Below are positions 1-12,435 of a stretch of 64,000 nucleotides of DNA, piece by piece. A program made the position numbers and the translations under genes. The notes beneath the pieces were generated by a model. It saw only the letters and a list, made by a program, of their open reading frames with translations, was not told the origin of the DNA and did no database searches. Source of the DNA: Sipunculus nudus (Eukaryota; Annelida; Sipuncula; Golfingiida; Sipunculidae); contig CM049318.1 in assembly GCA_026874595.1 (NCBI GenBank), positions 26,376,956 through 26,440,955 on the forward strand, read 5' to 3'. Numbering within the stretch: position 1 is the stretch's first letter; each line of letters opens with the position of its first letter.

Positions 1-591
1 GTTATTTGCAATATTTTTAAGTTCAATATTTCATGAATATACAATATCCCAAGGGGAAATAATCAAATATTGCGTAACTCTAATTTTAATTTTAAGTTTA
101 ATGTAAGCTATATTTTCTCTTTAAGATACTTCGAAAATGTTATAGTAAACTCGAAATAAGTAAGGGCATAGAATGAGAATCTGTTTTATTTTATATACGC
201 AACACTATCCAAAAAGAAGACCTTACTCTGTTATACTCTTAGCCCATTCCTCAATTTATAAAAGGGTTCCAAGTGTAACTGCAAAGTAAGGCTCAAATCT
301 TTGCATTTCATTTCTTACTATTATTTTCACTATCTAACTGTAAAGTTTAAAAAAAATTACTATACCATGCTCTCTCCTCATCCTTTATGTATTCACTGAT
401 CCTCCGCTCATTTTTGCACAGGCATTCTACAAAGACTGAGATTTGAACAGTGTACAGCATCTTATGAATATTCAACTACGCACCAACTAAATTAAGACTT
501 GTCATTCTCTTTTTAACTGTCATTCTTATAAACATGCTTGACGATAACACATAAAAATAAACTCCTCTTTTTTACATCAGAAATACTACAA

Positions 592-603
592 CATCTGCAG
601 ATG
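592..603. other. Central 12-bp palindrome CATCTGCAGATG (class A example)
   Basis: Perfect palindrome containing a PstI site and two E-box-like CANNTG words. It is present mid-monomer in class A; in class B one base changes it to CATCTGCAAATG, so the palindrome is lost. Confidence 0.75.
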
Positions 604-824
604 AACAAATGTGCCACAGTTTTAGTATAGTTAAATGTTTGATCGAGATTGCGTACTTCCAGGAATGTGAATAAAAGAATACGTAATGAGCATTTCGTAA
701 AGATGACAATTAACCTCAGTTTCATGTTTGATCCCGTTTTCATGCCACTCAATTAATCGCTCAAATTCGAATATGATAATATCAGAAGATCCAAACCATC
801 TATATAGCACCAAATGTAAAAAAT

Positions 825-888
825 GTTACTTCTGCTTATTTGGTCAAATCCGTATGGCGATCAAAAGAGTAGTGTACTCTTTCATTAT
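825..888. other. 64-bp A/B-invariant block with a perfect hairpin (example in M1)
   Basis: Segment from GTTACTTCTGC to TTTCATTAT reads the same in nearly all A and B monomers, although the flanks of both classes differ at many positions. It contains the inverted repeat AAAGAGTA-GTG-TACTCTTT at 864-882 (8-bp arms, 3-bp loop). The same block recurs once per monomer, for example at 1861-1924 in M2 with one change. A protein-binding site, a cruciform-forming site or simple homogenisation by gene conversion are all possible; no function is shown by sequence. Confidence 0.7.
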
Positions 889-1021
889 ATGCCAAAAGAA
901 CATATTGGATTGACCGAGCAAGCAGACAACATAACATTTGATTAATCAGATATTGCATTTTTCTGTTATTCTGTCAAGACGACATAAAAATTCACATGTA
1001 ATTCCATTAGGCATTTTTCAA

Positions 1022-1033
1022 CATCTGCAGATG
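1022..1033. other. Terminal 12-bp palindrome CATCTGCAGATG (all classes)
   Basis: The same palindrome sits immediately before the monomer start in essentially every copy, so class A monomers carry it twice (430 bp apart here) and class B once. PstI cutting would therefore give a ladder near 1 kb plus class-A-specific subfragments. Confidence 0.8.
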
Positions 1034-1035
1034 AA

Positions 1036-2071
1036 GTTATTTGCAATATTTTAAAGTTGAAAATTTGACGAATATACCATATCCCAAGGGGGAATGAATC
1101 AAATATTGCGTAACTCTACTTTTAATTTAAATTTAACGTAAGCTATATTTTCTATTTTAAAATACTTCGAAAATGTTATAGTTAACCCGAAATACGTAAG
1201 GGCATAGAATGAGAATCTGGTTTTTTTTCATATACGCAACACTTTCCAAAAAGAAGACCTTACTCTGTTGTACTCTTAGCCCATTCCTCAATTAATTAAA
1301 CGGTTACAGGTGAAACTGCAAAGAACGGCTCGATTCTGTGCATTTCATTTCTTACTATTATTTTCACTATCTAAGTGTTAAGTTTAAAAAATTTACTATA
1401 CCATGCTCTCTCCTCATCGTTTATTTATTCACTGATCCTCCGCTCATTATCGCACAGGTATTCTACAAAGACTGAGATTTGAACAGTGTACAGCATCTCA
1501 CGAATATTCAACTACGCACCAACTAAATTAAGACTTGTCATTCCTTTTTTAAATGTCTTTCTAATAAACATGCTTGACGATATCACATAAAAATAAACTC
1601 CTCATTTTTACATCAGAAATACTACAACATCTGCAAATGAACAAATGTGCCACAGTTTTAGTAGTTGAATGTTTGATCGAGATTGCGTAATTCCTGGAGA
1701 GTTAATAATAGATTACGTAATGAGCATTTCGTAAACAGGAAAATTAACCTCAGTTTCATGTTTGATCCCGTTTTTCATGACACTCAAACAATCGCTCAAA
1801 TTCGAATATGATCAAATCAGAGGAACCAAACAATCTATATTGAACCAAATGTAAAAAAATGCTACTTCTGCTTATTTGGTCAAATCCGTATGGCGATCAA
1901 AAGAGTAGTGTACTCTTTCATTATATGCCAAAAGAACATATTGGATTGACCGAGCAAGCAGACAACATAACATTTGATTAATCAGATATTGCATTTTTCT
2001 GTTATTATGTTAAGACGACATAAAAATTCACATGTAATTCCATTAGGCATTTTTCAACATCTGCAGATGAA
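1036..2071. repeat. Monomer M2, class B1 with class A tail
   Basis: B1 head and body, then a switch to A between about 1861 and 1924, inside the A/B-identical block. The tail carries ATTATGTTAAG instead of ATTCTGTCAAG, a tracer shared with M19, M25-M27 and M31-M32. The next monomer is B, as the tail type predicts. Confidence 0.92.
1712..1721. other. ATTACGTAAT palindrome (class B example)
   Basis: 10-bp palindrome in the middle of class B monomers whose core TTACGTAA matches the known PAR/C-EBP bZIP consensus. Class A reads ATACGTAAT here. Binding is inference only. Confidence 0.55.
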
Positions 2072-3105
2072 GTTATTTGCAATATTTTAAAGTGGAAAAT
2101 TTGACGAATATACCATATCCCAAGGGGGAATGAATCAAATATTGCGGAACTCTACTTTTAATTTAAATTTAACGTAAGCTATATTTTATATTTTAAAATA
2201 CTTCGAAATTGTTAGTTAACCCGAAATAAGTAAGGACATAGAATGAGAATCCGGGTTTTTTTTATATACGCAACACTATCCAAAAAGAAGGCCTTACTCT
2301 GTTATACTCTTAGCCCATTCCTCAATTTATTAAACGGTTACAGGTGAAACTGCAAAGAACGGCTCAAATCTGTGCATTTCATTTCTTACTATTATTTTCA
2401 CTATCTAAGTGTTAAGTTAAAAAATTTACTATACCATGCTCTCTCCTCATCGTTTATTTATTCACTGATCCTCCGCTCGTTATCGCACAGGTATTCTACA
2501 AAGACTGAGATTTGAACAGTGTACAGCATCTCACGAATATTCAACTACGCACCAACTAAATTAAGACTTGTCATTCCTTTTTTAAATGTCTTTCTAATAA
2601 ACATGCTTGACGATATCACATAAAAATAAACTCCTCATTTTTACATCAGAAATACTACAACATCTGCAAATGAACAAATGTGCCACAGTTTTAGTACTTG
2701 AATATTTGATCGAGATTGCGTAATTCCTGGAGAGTGAATAAAAGATCACGTAATGAGCATTTCGTAAACAGGAAAATTAACCTCAGTTTCATGTTTGATC
2801 CCGTTTTTCATGACACTCAAACAATCGCTCAAATTCGAATATGATCAAATCATAGGAACCAAACAATCTATATTGAACCAAATGTAAAAAAAATGTTACT
2901 TCTGCTTATTTGGTCAAATCCGTATGGCGATCAAAAGAGTAGTGTACTCTTTCATTATGTGCCAAACGAACATATTGGATTGACCGAGCAAGCACACAAC
3001 ATTACATTTGATTAATCAGATACATTATTTTTCTGATATTCTGTCAAGACGACATTAAAATTCACAGTTAATTCCATCAGGCATTTTTCAACATCTGCAG
3101 ATGAA
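2072..3105. repeat. Monomer M3, class B2
   Basis: Pure B2 with GTGGAAAATTT head, GCGGAACTC and GAATCCGGG. These marks and the length of 1,034 bp are shared with M20 (21577-22610), so the two are close copies. Confidence 0.93.
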
Positions 3106-4143
3106 GTTATTTGCAATATTTTTAAGTTCAATATTTCATGAATATACAATATCCCAAGGAGAAATAATCAAATATTGCGTAACTCTAATTTTAATTTTAA
3201 GTTTAATGTAAGCTATTTTTTCTATTTAAGATACTTCGAAAATGTTATAGTAAACTCGAAATAAGTAAGGGCATAGAATGAGAATCTGTTTTATTTAATA
3301 TACGCCACACTATCCAAAAAGAAGACCTTACTCTGTTATACTCTTAGCCCATTTCTCAATTTATAAAAGGGTTCCAAGTGTAACTGCAAGGTAAGGCTCA
3401 AATCTTTGCATTTCATTTCTTACTATTATTTTCACTATCTAACTGTAAAGTTTGACAAAAAATTACTATACCATGCTCTCTCCTCATCCTTTAGTGTATT
3501 CACTGATCCTCCGCTTATTTTTGCACAGGCATTCTACAAAGACTGAGATTTGAACAGTGTACAGCACAGCATCTCACGAATATTCAACTACGCACCAACT
3601 AAATTAAGACTTGTCATTTTTTTTTGAATGTCTTTCTAATAAACATGCTTGACGATAACACATAAAAAATAACCTCCTCTTTTTTACATCAGAAATACTA
3701 CATCTGCAGATGAACAAATGTGCCACAGTTTTAGTAGTTGAATGTTTGATCGAGATTGCGTACTTCCAGGAATGTGAATAAAAGAATACGTAATGAGCAT
3801 TTCGTAAAGATGACAATTAACCTCAGTTTCATGTTTGATCCCGTTTTAATGCCACTCAATTAATCGCTCAAATTCGAATATGATAATATCAGAAGATCCA
3901 AACCATCTATATAGCACCAAATTTTAAAAAATGTTACTTCTGCTTATTTGGTCAAATCCGTATGGCGATCAAAAGAGTAGTGTACTCTTTCATTATATGC
4001 CAAAAGAACATATTGGATTGACCGAGCAAGCAGACAACATAACATTTGATTAATCAGATATTGCATTTTTCTGTTATTCTGTCAAGACGACATAAAAATT
4101 CACATGTAATTCCATTAGGCATTTTTCAACATCTGCAGATGAA
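3106..4143. repeat. Monomer M4, class A, CACAG-insertion subtype
   Basis: Class A carrying a 5-bp tandem duplication (ACAGCACAGC at 3561-3570) and ATTTTAAAAAATG in place of ATGTAAAAAATG near 3921. Both tracers recur in M6, M8, M21 and M29 only. Confidence 0.93.
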
Positions 4144-5181
4144 GTTATTTGCAATATTTTAAAGTTGAAAATTTGACGAATATACCATATCCCAAGGGGG
4201 AATGAATCAAATATTGCGTAACTCTACTTTTAATTTAAATTTAACGTAAGCTATATTTTCTATTTTAAAATACTTCGAAAATGTTATAGTTAACCCGAAA
4301 TAAGTAAGGGCATAGAATCAGAATCTGTTTTTTTTTTCATATACGCAACACTTTCCAAAAAGAAGACCTTACTCTGTTGTACTCTTAACCCATTCCTCAA
4401 TTTATTAAACGGTTACAGGTGAAACTGCAAAGAACGGCTCGATTCTGTGCATTTCATTTCTTACTATTATTTTCACTATCTAAGTGTTAAGTTTAAAAAA
4501 TTTACTATACCATGCTCTCTCCTCATCGTTTATTTATTCACTGATCCTCCGCTCATTATCGCACAGGTATTCTACAAAGACTGAGATTTGAACAGTGTAC
4601 AGCATCTCACGAATATTCAACTACGCACCAACTAAATTAAGACTTGTCATTCCTTTTTTAAATGTCTTTCTAATAAACATGCTTGACGATATCACATAAA
4701 AATAAACTCCTCATTTTTACATCAGAAATACTACAACATCTGCAAATGAACAAATGTGCCACAGTTTTAGTACTTGAATATTCGATCGAGATTGCGTAAT
4801 TCCTGGAGAGTGAATAAAAGATTACGTAATGAGCATTTCGTAAAAAGGAAAATTAATCTCAGTTTCATGTTTGATCCCGTTTTTCATGACACTCAAACAA
4901 TCGCTCAAATTCGAATATGATCAAATCAGAGGAACCAAACAATCTATATTGAACCAAATGTAAAAAAAATGTTACTTCTGCTTATTTGGTCAAATCCGTA
5001 TGGCGATCAAAAGAGTAGTGTACTCTTTCATTATGTGCCAAACGAACATATTGGATTGACCGAGCAAGCAGACTACATTACATTTGATGAATCAGATACA
5101 TTATTTTTCTGATATTCTGTCAAGACGACATTAAAATTCACAGTTAATTCCATGAGGCATTTTTCAACATCTGCAGATGAA
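4144..5181. repeat. Monomer M5, class B1
   Basis: Pure B1 with GAATCAGAATCTG, ATATTCGATCGAG, AAAAAGGAAAATTAATCTC and GACTACATTAC marks. The same combination occurs in M7, M9 and M22. Confidence 0.93.
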
Positions 5182-6218
5182 GTTATTTGCAATATTTTTA
5201 AGTTCAATATTTCATGAATATACAATATCCCAAGGGGAAATAATCAAATATTGCGTAACTCTAATTTTAATTTTAAGTTTAATGTAAGCTATTTTTTCTA
5301 TTTAAGATACTTCGAAAATGTTATAGTAAACTCGAAATAAGTAAGGGCATAGAATGAGAATCTGTTTTATTTAATATACGCCACACTATCCAAAAAGAAG
5401 ACCTTACTCTGTTATACTCTTAGCCCATTTCTCAATTTATAAAAGGGTTCCAAGTGTAACTGCAAGGTAAGGCTCAAATCTTTGCATTTCATTTCTTACT
5501 ATTATTTTCACTATCTAACTGTAAAGTTTGACAAAAAATTACTATACCATGCTCTCTCCTCATCCTTTAGTGTATTCACTGATCCTCCGCTTATTTTTGC
5601 ACAGGCATTCTACAAAGACTGAGATTTGAACAGTGTACAGCACAGCATCTCACGAATATTCAACTACGCACCAACTAAATTAAGACTTGTCATTTTTTTT
5701 TGAATGTCTTTCTAATAAACATGCTTGACGATAACACATAAAAATAACCTCCTCTTTTTTACATCAGAAATACTACATCTGCAGATGAACAAATGTGCCA
5801 CAGTTTTAGTAGTTGAATGTTTGATCGAGATTGCGTACTTCCAGGAATGTGAATAAAAGAATACGTAATGAGCATTTCGTAAAGATGACAATTAACCTCA
5901 GTTTCATGTTTGATCCCGTTTTAATGCCACTCAATTAATCGCTCAAATTCGAATATGATAATATCAGAAGATCCAAACCATCTATATAGCACCAAATTTT
6001 AAAAAATGTTACTTCTGCTTATTTGGTCAAATCCGTATGGCGATCAAAAGAGTAGTGTACTCTTTCATTATATGCCAAAAGAACATATTGGATTGACCGA
6101 GCAAGCAGACAACATAACATTTGATTAATCAGATATTGCATTTTTCTGTTATTCTGTCAAGACGACATAAAAATTCACATGTAATTCCATTAGGCATTTT
6201 TCAACATCTGCAGATGAA
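5182..6218. repeat. Monomer M6, class A, CACAG-insertion subtype
   Basis: Near-identical to M4 and M8 by side-by-side reading, including the ACAGCACAGC duplication at about 5637. Confidence 0.93.
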
Positions 6219-7256
6219 GTTATTTGCAATATTTTAAAGTTGAAAATTTGACGAATATACCATATCCCAAGGGGGAATGAATCAAATATTGCGTAACTCT
6301 ACTTTTAATTTAAATTTAACGTAAGCTATATTTTCTATTTTAAAATACTTCGCAAATGTTATAGTTAACCCGAAATAAGTAAGGGCATAGAATCAGAATC
6401 TGTTTTTTTTTTCATATACGCAACACTTTCCAAAAAGAAGACCTTACTCTGTTGTACTCTTAACCCATTCCTCAATTTATTAAACGGTTACAGGTGAAAC
6501 TGCAAAGAACGGCTCGATTCTGTGCATTTCATTTCTTACTATTATTTTCACTATCTAAGTGTTAAGTTTAAAAAATTTACTATACCATGCTCTCTCCTCA
6601 TCGTTTATTTATTCACTGATCCTCCGCTCATTATCGCACAGGTATTCTACAAAGACTGAGATTTGAACAGTGTACAGCATCTCACGAATATTCAACTACG
6701 CACCAACTAAATTAAGACTTGTCATTCCTTTTTTAAATGTCTTTCTAATAAACATGCTTGACGATATCACATAAAAATAAACTCCTCATTTTTACATCAG
6801 AAATACTACAACATCTGCAAATGAACAAATGTGCCACAGTTTTAGTACTTGAATATTCGATCGAGATTGCGTAATTCCTGGAGAGTGAATAAAAGATTAC
6901 GTAATGAGCATTTCGTAAAAAGGAAAATTAATCTCAGTTTCATGTTTGATCCCGTTTTTCATGACACTCAAACAATCGCTCAAATTCGAATATGATCAAA
7001 TCAGAGGAACCAAACAATCTATATTGAACCAAATGTAAAAAAAATGTTACTTCTGCTTATTTGGTCAAATCCGTATGGCGATCAAAAGAGTAGTGTACTC
7101 TTTCATTATGTGCCAAACGAACATATTGGATTGACCGAGCAAGCAGACTACATTACATTTGATGAATCAGATACATTATTTTTCTGATATTCTGTCAAGA
7201 CGACATTAAAATTCACAGTTAATTCCATGAGGCATTTTTCAACATCTGCAGATGAA
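6219..7256. repeat. Monomer M7, class B1
   Basis: Near-identical to M5 and M9; a private change is TTCGCAAATG instead of TTCGAAAATG near 6350. Confidence 0.93.
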
Positions 7257-8293
7257 GTTATTTGCAATATTTTTAAGTTCAATATTTCATGAATATACAA
7301 TATCCCAAGGGGAAATAATCAAATATTGCGTAACTCTAATTTTAATTTTAAGTTTAATGTAAGCTATTTTTTCTATTTAAGATACTTCGAAAATGTTATA
7401 GTAAACTCGAAATAAGTAAGGGCATAGAATGAGAATCTGTTTTATTTAATATACGCCACACTATCCAAAAAGAAGACCTTACTCTGTTATACTCTTAGCC
7501 CATTTCTCAATTTATAAAAGGGTTCCAAGTGTAACTGCAAGGTAAGGCTCAAATCTTTGCATTTCATTTCTTACTATTATTTTCACTATCTAACTGTAAA
7601 GTTTGACAAAAAATTACTATACCATGCTCTCTCCTCATCCTTTAGTGTATTCACTGATCCTCCGCTTATTTTTGCACAGGCATTCTACAAAGACTGAGAT
7701 TTGAACAGTGTACAGCACAGCATCTCACGAATATTCAACTACGCACCAACTAAATTAAGACTTGTCATTTTTTTTTGAATGTCTTTCTAATAAACATGCT
7801 TGACGATAACACATAAAAATAACCTCCTCTTTTTTACATCAGAAATACTACATCTGCAGATGAACAAATGTGCCACAGTTTTAGTAGTTGAATGTTTGAT
7901 CGAGATTGCGTACTTCCAGGAATGTGAATAAAAGAATACGTAATGAGCATTTCGTAAAGATGACAATTAACCTCAGTTTCATGTTTGATCCCGTTTTAAT
8001 GCCACTCAATTAATCGCTCAAATTCGAATATGATAATATCAGAAGATCCAAACCATCTATATAGCACCAAATTTTAAAAAATGTTACTTCTGCTTATTTG
8101 GGCAAATCCGTATGGCGATCAAAAAAGTAGTGTACTCTTTCATTATATGCCAAAAGAACATATTGGATTGACCGAGCAAGCAGACAACATAACATTTGAT
8201 TAATCAGATATTGCATTTTTCTGTTATTCTGTCAAGACGACATAAAAATTCACATGTAATTCCATTAGGCATTTTTCAACATCTGCAGATGAA
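7257..8293. repeat. Monomer M8, class A, CACAG-insertion subtype
   Basis: Third consecutive copy of the M4/M6 type. It has private changes in the otherwise invariant block: TTGGGCAAATC near 8098 and CAAAAAAGTAGTG near 8120, the latter altering one hairpin arm. Confidence 0.93.
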
Positions 8294-9330
8294 GTTATTT
8301 GCAATATTTTAAAGTTGAAAATTTGACGAATATACCATATCCCAAGGGGGAATGAATCAAATATTGCGTAACTCTACTTTTAATTTAAATTTAACGTAAG
8401 CTATATTTTCTATTTTAAAATACTTCGAAAATGTTATAGTTAACCCGAAATAAGTAAGGGCATAGAATCAGAATCTGGTTTTTTTTCATATACGCAACAC
8501 TTTCCAAAAAGAAGACCTTACTCTGTTGTACTCTTAACCCATTCCTCAATTTATTAAACGGTTACAGGTGAAACTGCAAAGAACGGCTCGATTCTGTGCA
8601 TTTCATTTCTTACTATTATTTTCACTATCTAAGTGTTAAGTTTAAAAAATTTACTATACCATGCTCTCTCCTCATCGTTTATTTATTCACTGATCCTCCG
8701 CTCATTATCGCACAGGTATTCTACAAAGACTGAGATTTGAACAGTGTACAGCATCTCACGAATATTCAACTACGCACCAACTAAATTAAGACTTGTCATT
8801 CCTTTTTTAAATGTCTTTCTAATAAACATGCTTGACGATATCACATAAAAATAAACTCCTCATTTTTACATCAGAAATACTACAACATCTGCAAATGAAC
8901 AAATGTGCCACAGTTTTAGTACTTGAATATTCGATCGAGATTGCGTAATTCCTGGAGAGTGAATAAAAGATTACGTAATGAGCATTTCGTAAAAAGGAAA
9001 ATTAATCTCAGTTTCATGTTTGATCCCGTTTTTCATGACACTCAAACAATCGCTCAAATTCGAATATGATCAAATCAGAGGAACCAAACAATCTATATTG
9101 AACCAAATGTAAAAAAAATGTTACTTCTGCTTATTTGGTCAAATCCGTATGGCGATCAAAAGAGTAGTGTACTCTTTCATTATGTGCCAAACGAACATAT
9201 TGGATTGACCGAGCAAGCAGACTACATTACATTTGATGAATCAGATACATTATTTTTCTGATATTCTGTCAAGACGACATTAAAATTCACAGTTAATTCC
9301 ATCAGGCATTTTTCAACATCTGCAGATGAA
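8294..9330. repeat. Monomer M9, class B1
   Basis: Same subtype as M5 and M7, but it ends CCATCAGGC rather than CCATGAGGC and so resembles M22 at its tail. Confidence 0.93.
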
Positions 9331-10363
9331 GTTATTTGCAATATTTTTAAGTTCAATATTTCATGAATATACAATATCCCAAGGGGAAATAATCAAATAT
9401 TGCGTAACTCTAATTTTAATTTTAAGTTTAATGTAAGCTATTTTTTCTATTTAAGATACTTCGAAAATGTTATAGTAAACTCGAAATAAGTAAGGGCATA
9501 GAATGAGAATCTGTTTTATTTTATATACGCAACACTATCCAAAAAGAAGACCTTACTCTGTTATACTCTTAGCCCATTCCTCAATTTATAAAAGGGTTCC
9601 AAGTGTAACTGCAAAGTAAGGCTCAAATCTTTGCATTTCATTTCTTACTATTATTTTCACTATCTAACTGTAAAGTTTAAAAAAAATTACTATACCATGC
9701 TCTCTCCTCATCCTTTAGTGTATTCACTGATCCTCCGCTTATTTTTGCACAGGCATTCTACAAAGACTGAGATTTGAACAGTGTACAGCATCTCATGAAT
9801 ATTCAACTACGCACTAACTAAATTAAGACTTGTCATTCTCTTTTTAACTGTCATTCTAATAAACATGCTTGACGATAACACATAAAAATAAACTCCTCTT
9901 TTTTTACATCAGAAATACTACATCTGCAGATGAACAAATGTGCCACAGTTTTTAGTTGTTGAATGTTTGATCGAGATTGCGTACTTCCAGGAATGTGAAT
10001 AAAAGAATACGTAATGAGCATTTCGTAAAGATGACAATTAACCTCAGTTTCATGTTTGATCCCGTTTTAATGCCACTCAATTAATCGCTCAAATTCGAAT
10101 ATGATAATATCAGAAGATCCAAACCATCTATATAGCACCAAATGTAAAAAATGTTACTTCTGCTTATTTGGTCAAATCCGTATGGCGATCAAAAGAGTAG
10201 TGTACTCTTTCATTATATGCCAAAAGAACATATTGGATTGACCGAGCAATCAGACAACATAACATTTGATTAATCAGATATTGCATTTTTCTGTTATTCT
10301 GTCAAGACGACATAAAAATTCACATGTAATTCCATTAGGCATTTTTCAACATCTGCAGATGAA
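9331..10363. repeat. Monomer M10, class A
   Basis: Class A with the private pair GCACTAACTAA and TTTAGTTGTTGAATG, plus GAGCAATCAGAC; all three recur in M23 (24686-25719). Confidence 0.93.
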
Positions 10364-11404
10364 GTTATTTGCAATATTTTAAAGTTGAAAATTTGACGAA
10401 TATACCATATCCCAAGGGGGAATGAATCAAATATTGCGTAACTCTACTTTTAATTTAAATTTAACGTAAGCTATATTTTCTATTTTAAAATACTTCGAAA
10501 ATGTTATAGTTAACCCGAAATAAGTAAGGGCATAGAATGAGAATCTGGGTTTTTTTTCATATACGCAACACTTTCCAAAAAGAAGACCTTACTCTGTTGT
10601 ACTCTTAGCCCATTCCTCAATTTATAAAACGGTTACAGGTGAAACTGCAAAGAACGGCTCGATTCTGTGCATTTCATTTCTTACTATTATTTTCACTATC
10701 TAAGTGTTAAGTTTAAAAAATTTACTATACCATGCTCTCTCCTCATCGTTTATTTATTCACTGATCCTCCGCTCATTATCGCACAGGTATTCTACAAAGA
10801 CTGAGATTTGAACAGAGTACAGCATCTCACGAATATTCAACTACGCACCAACTAAATTAAGACTTGTCATTCCTTTTTTAAATGTCTTTCTAATAAACAT
10901 GCTTGACGATATCACATAAAAATAAACTCCTCATTTTTACATCAGAAATACTACAACATCTGCAAATGAACAAATGTGCCACAGTTTTAGTACTTGAATA
11001 TTTGATCGAGATTGCGTAATTCCTGGAGAGTGAATAAAAGATTACGTAATGAGCATTTCGTAAACAGGAAAATTAACCTCAGTTTCATGTTTGATCCCGT
11101 TTTTAATGACACTCAAACAATCGCTCAAATTCGAATATGATCAAATCAGAGGAACCAAACAATCTATATTAAACCAAATGTAAAAAAAAAAATGTTACTT
11201 CTGCTTATTTGGTCAAATCCGTATGGCGATCAAAAGAGTAGTGTACTCTTTCATTATGTGCCAAACGAACATATTGGATTGACCGAGCAAGCAGACAACA
11301 TTACATTTGATTAATCAGATACATTATTTTTCTGATATTCTGTCAAGACGACATTAAAATTCACAGTTAATTCCATCAGGCATTTTTCAACATCTGCAGA
11401 TGAA
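10364..11404. repeat. Monomer M11, class B1
   Basis: Pure B1, the longest standard monomer at 1,041 bp because of an expanded A run near 11180. TTGAACAGAGTAC near 10808 is private. Confidence 0.93.
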
Positions 11405-12435
11405 GTTATTTGCAATATTTTTAAGTTCAATATTTCATGAATATACAATATCCCACGGGGAAATAATCAAATATTGCGTAACTCTAATTTTAATTTTAAG
11501 TTTAATGTAAGCTATATTTTCTATTTAAGATACTTCGAAAATGTTATAGTAAACTCGAAATAAGTAAGGGCATAGAATGAGAATCTGTTTTATTTTATAT
11601 ACGCAACACTATCCAAAAAGAAGACCTTACTCTGTTATACTCTTAGCCCATTCCTCAATTTATAAAAGGGTTCCAAGTGTAACTGCAAAGTAAGGCTCAA
11701 ATCTTTGCATTTCATTTCTTACTATTATTTTCACTATCTAACTGTAAAGTTTAAAAAAAATTATTATACCATGCTCTCTCCTCATCCTTTAGTGTATTCA
11801 CTGATCCTCCGCTCATTTTTGCACAGGCATTCTACAAAGACTGAGATTTGAACAGTGTACAGCATCTCATGAATATTCAACTACGCACCAACTAAATTAA
11901 GACTTGTCATTCTCCTTTTAACTGTCATTCTAATAAACATGCTTGACGATAACACATAAAAATAACCTCCTCTTTTTTACATCAGAAATACTACATCTGC
12001 AGATGAACAAATGTGCCACAGTTTTAGTAGTTGAATGTTTGATCGAGATTGCGTACTTCCAGGAATGTGAATAAAAGAATACGTAATAAGCATTTCGTAA
12101 AGATGACAATTAACCTCAGTTTCATGTTTGATCCCGTTTTAATGCCACTCAATTAATCGCTCAAATTCGAATATGATAATATCAGAAGATCCAAACCATC
12201 TATATAGCACCAAATGTAAAAAATGTTACTTCTGCTTATTTGGTCAAATCCGTATGGCGATCAAAAGAGTAGTGTACTCTTTCATTATATGCCAAAAGAA
12301 CATATTGGATTGACCGAGCAAGCAGACAACATAACATTTGATTAATCAGATATTGTATTTTTCTGTTATTCTGTCAAGACGACATAAAAATTCACATGTA
12401 ATTCCATTAGGCCTTTTTCAACATCTGCAGATGAA
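11405..12435. repeat. Monomer M12, class A
   Basis: Pure class A. CCCACGGGG near 11453 (instead of CCCAAGGGG) and AGGCCTTTTTCAAC at the tail are both shared with M14. Confidence 0.93.

Larger units (their letters stand above)
1..1035. repeat. Monomer M1, class A
   Basis: Class A marks occur throughout, including head, middle and tail. Two small departures from other A copies: the central palindrome is preceded by ACAAC as in class B, and CTTATGAAT near 471 replaces CTCATGAAT. Confidence 0.93.
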
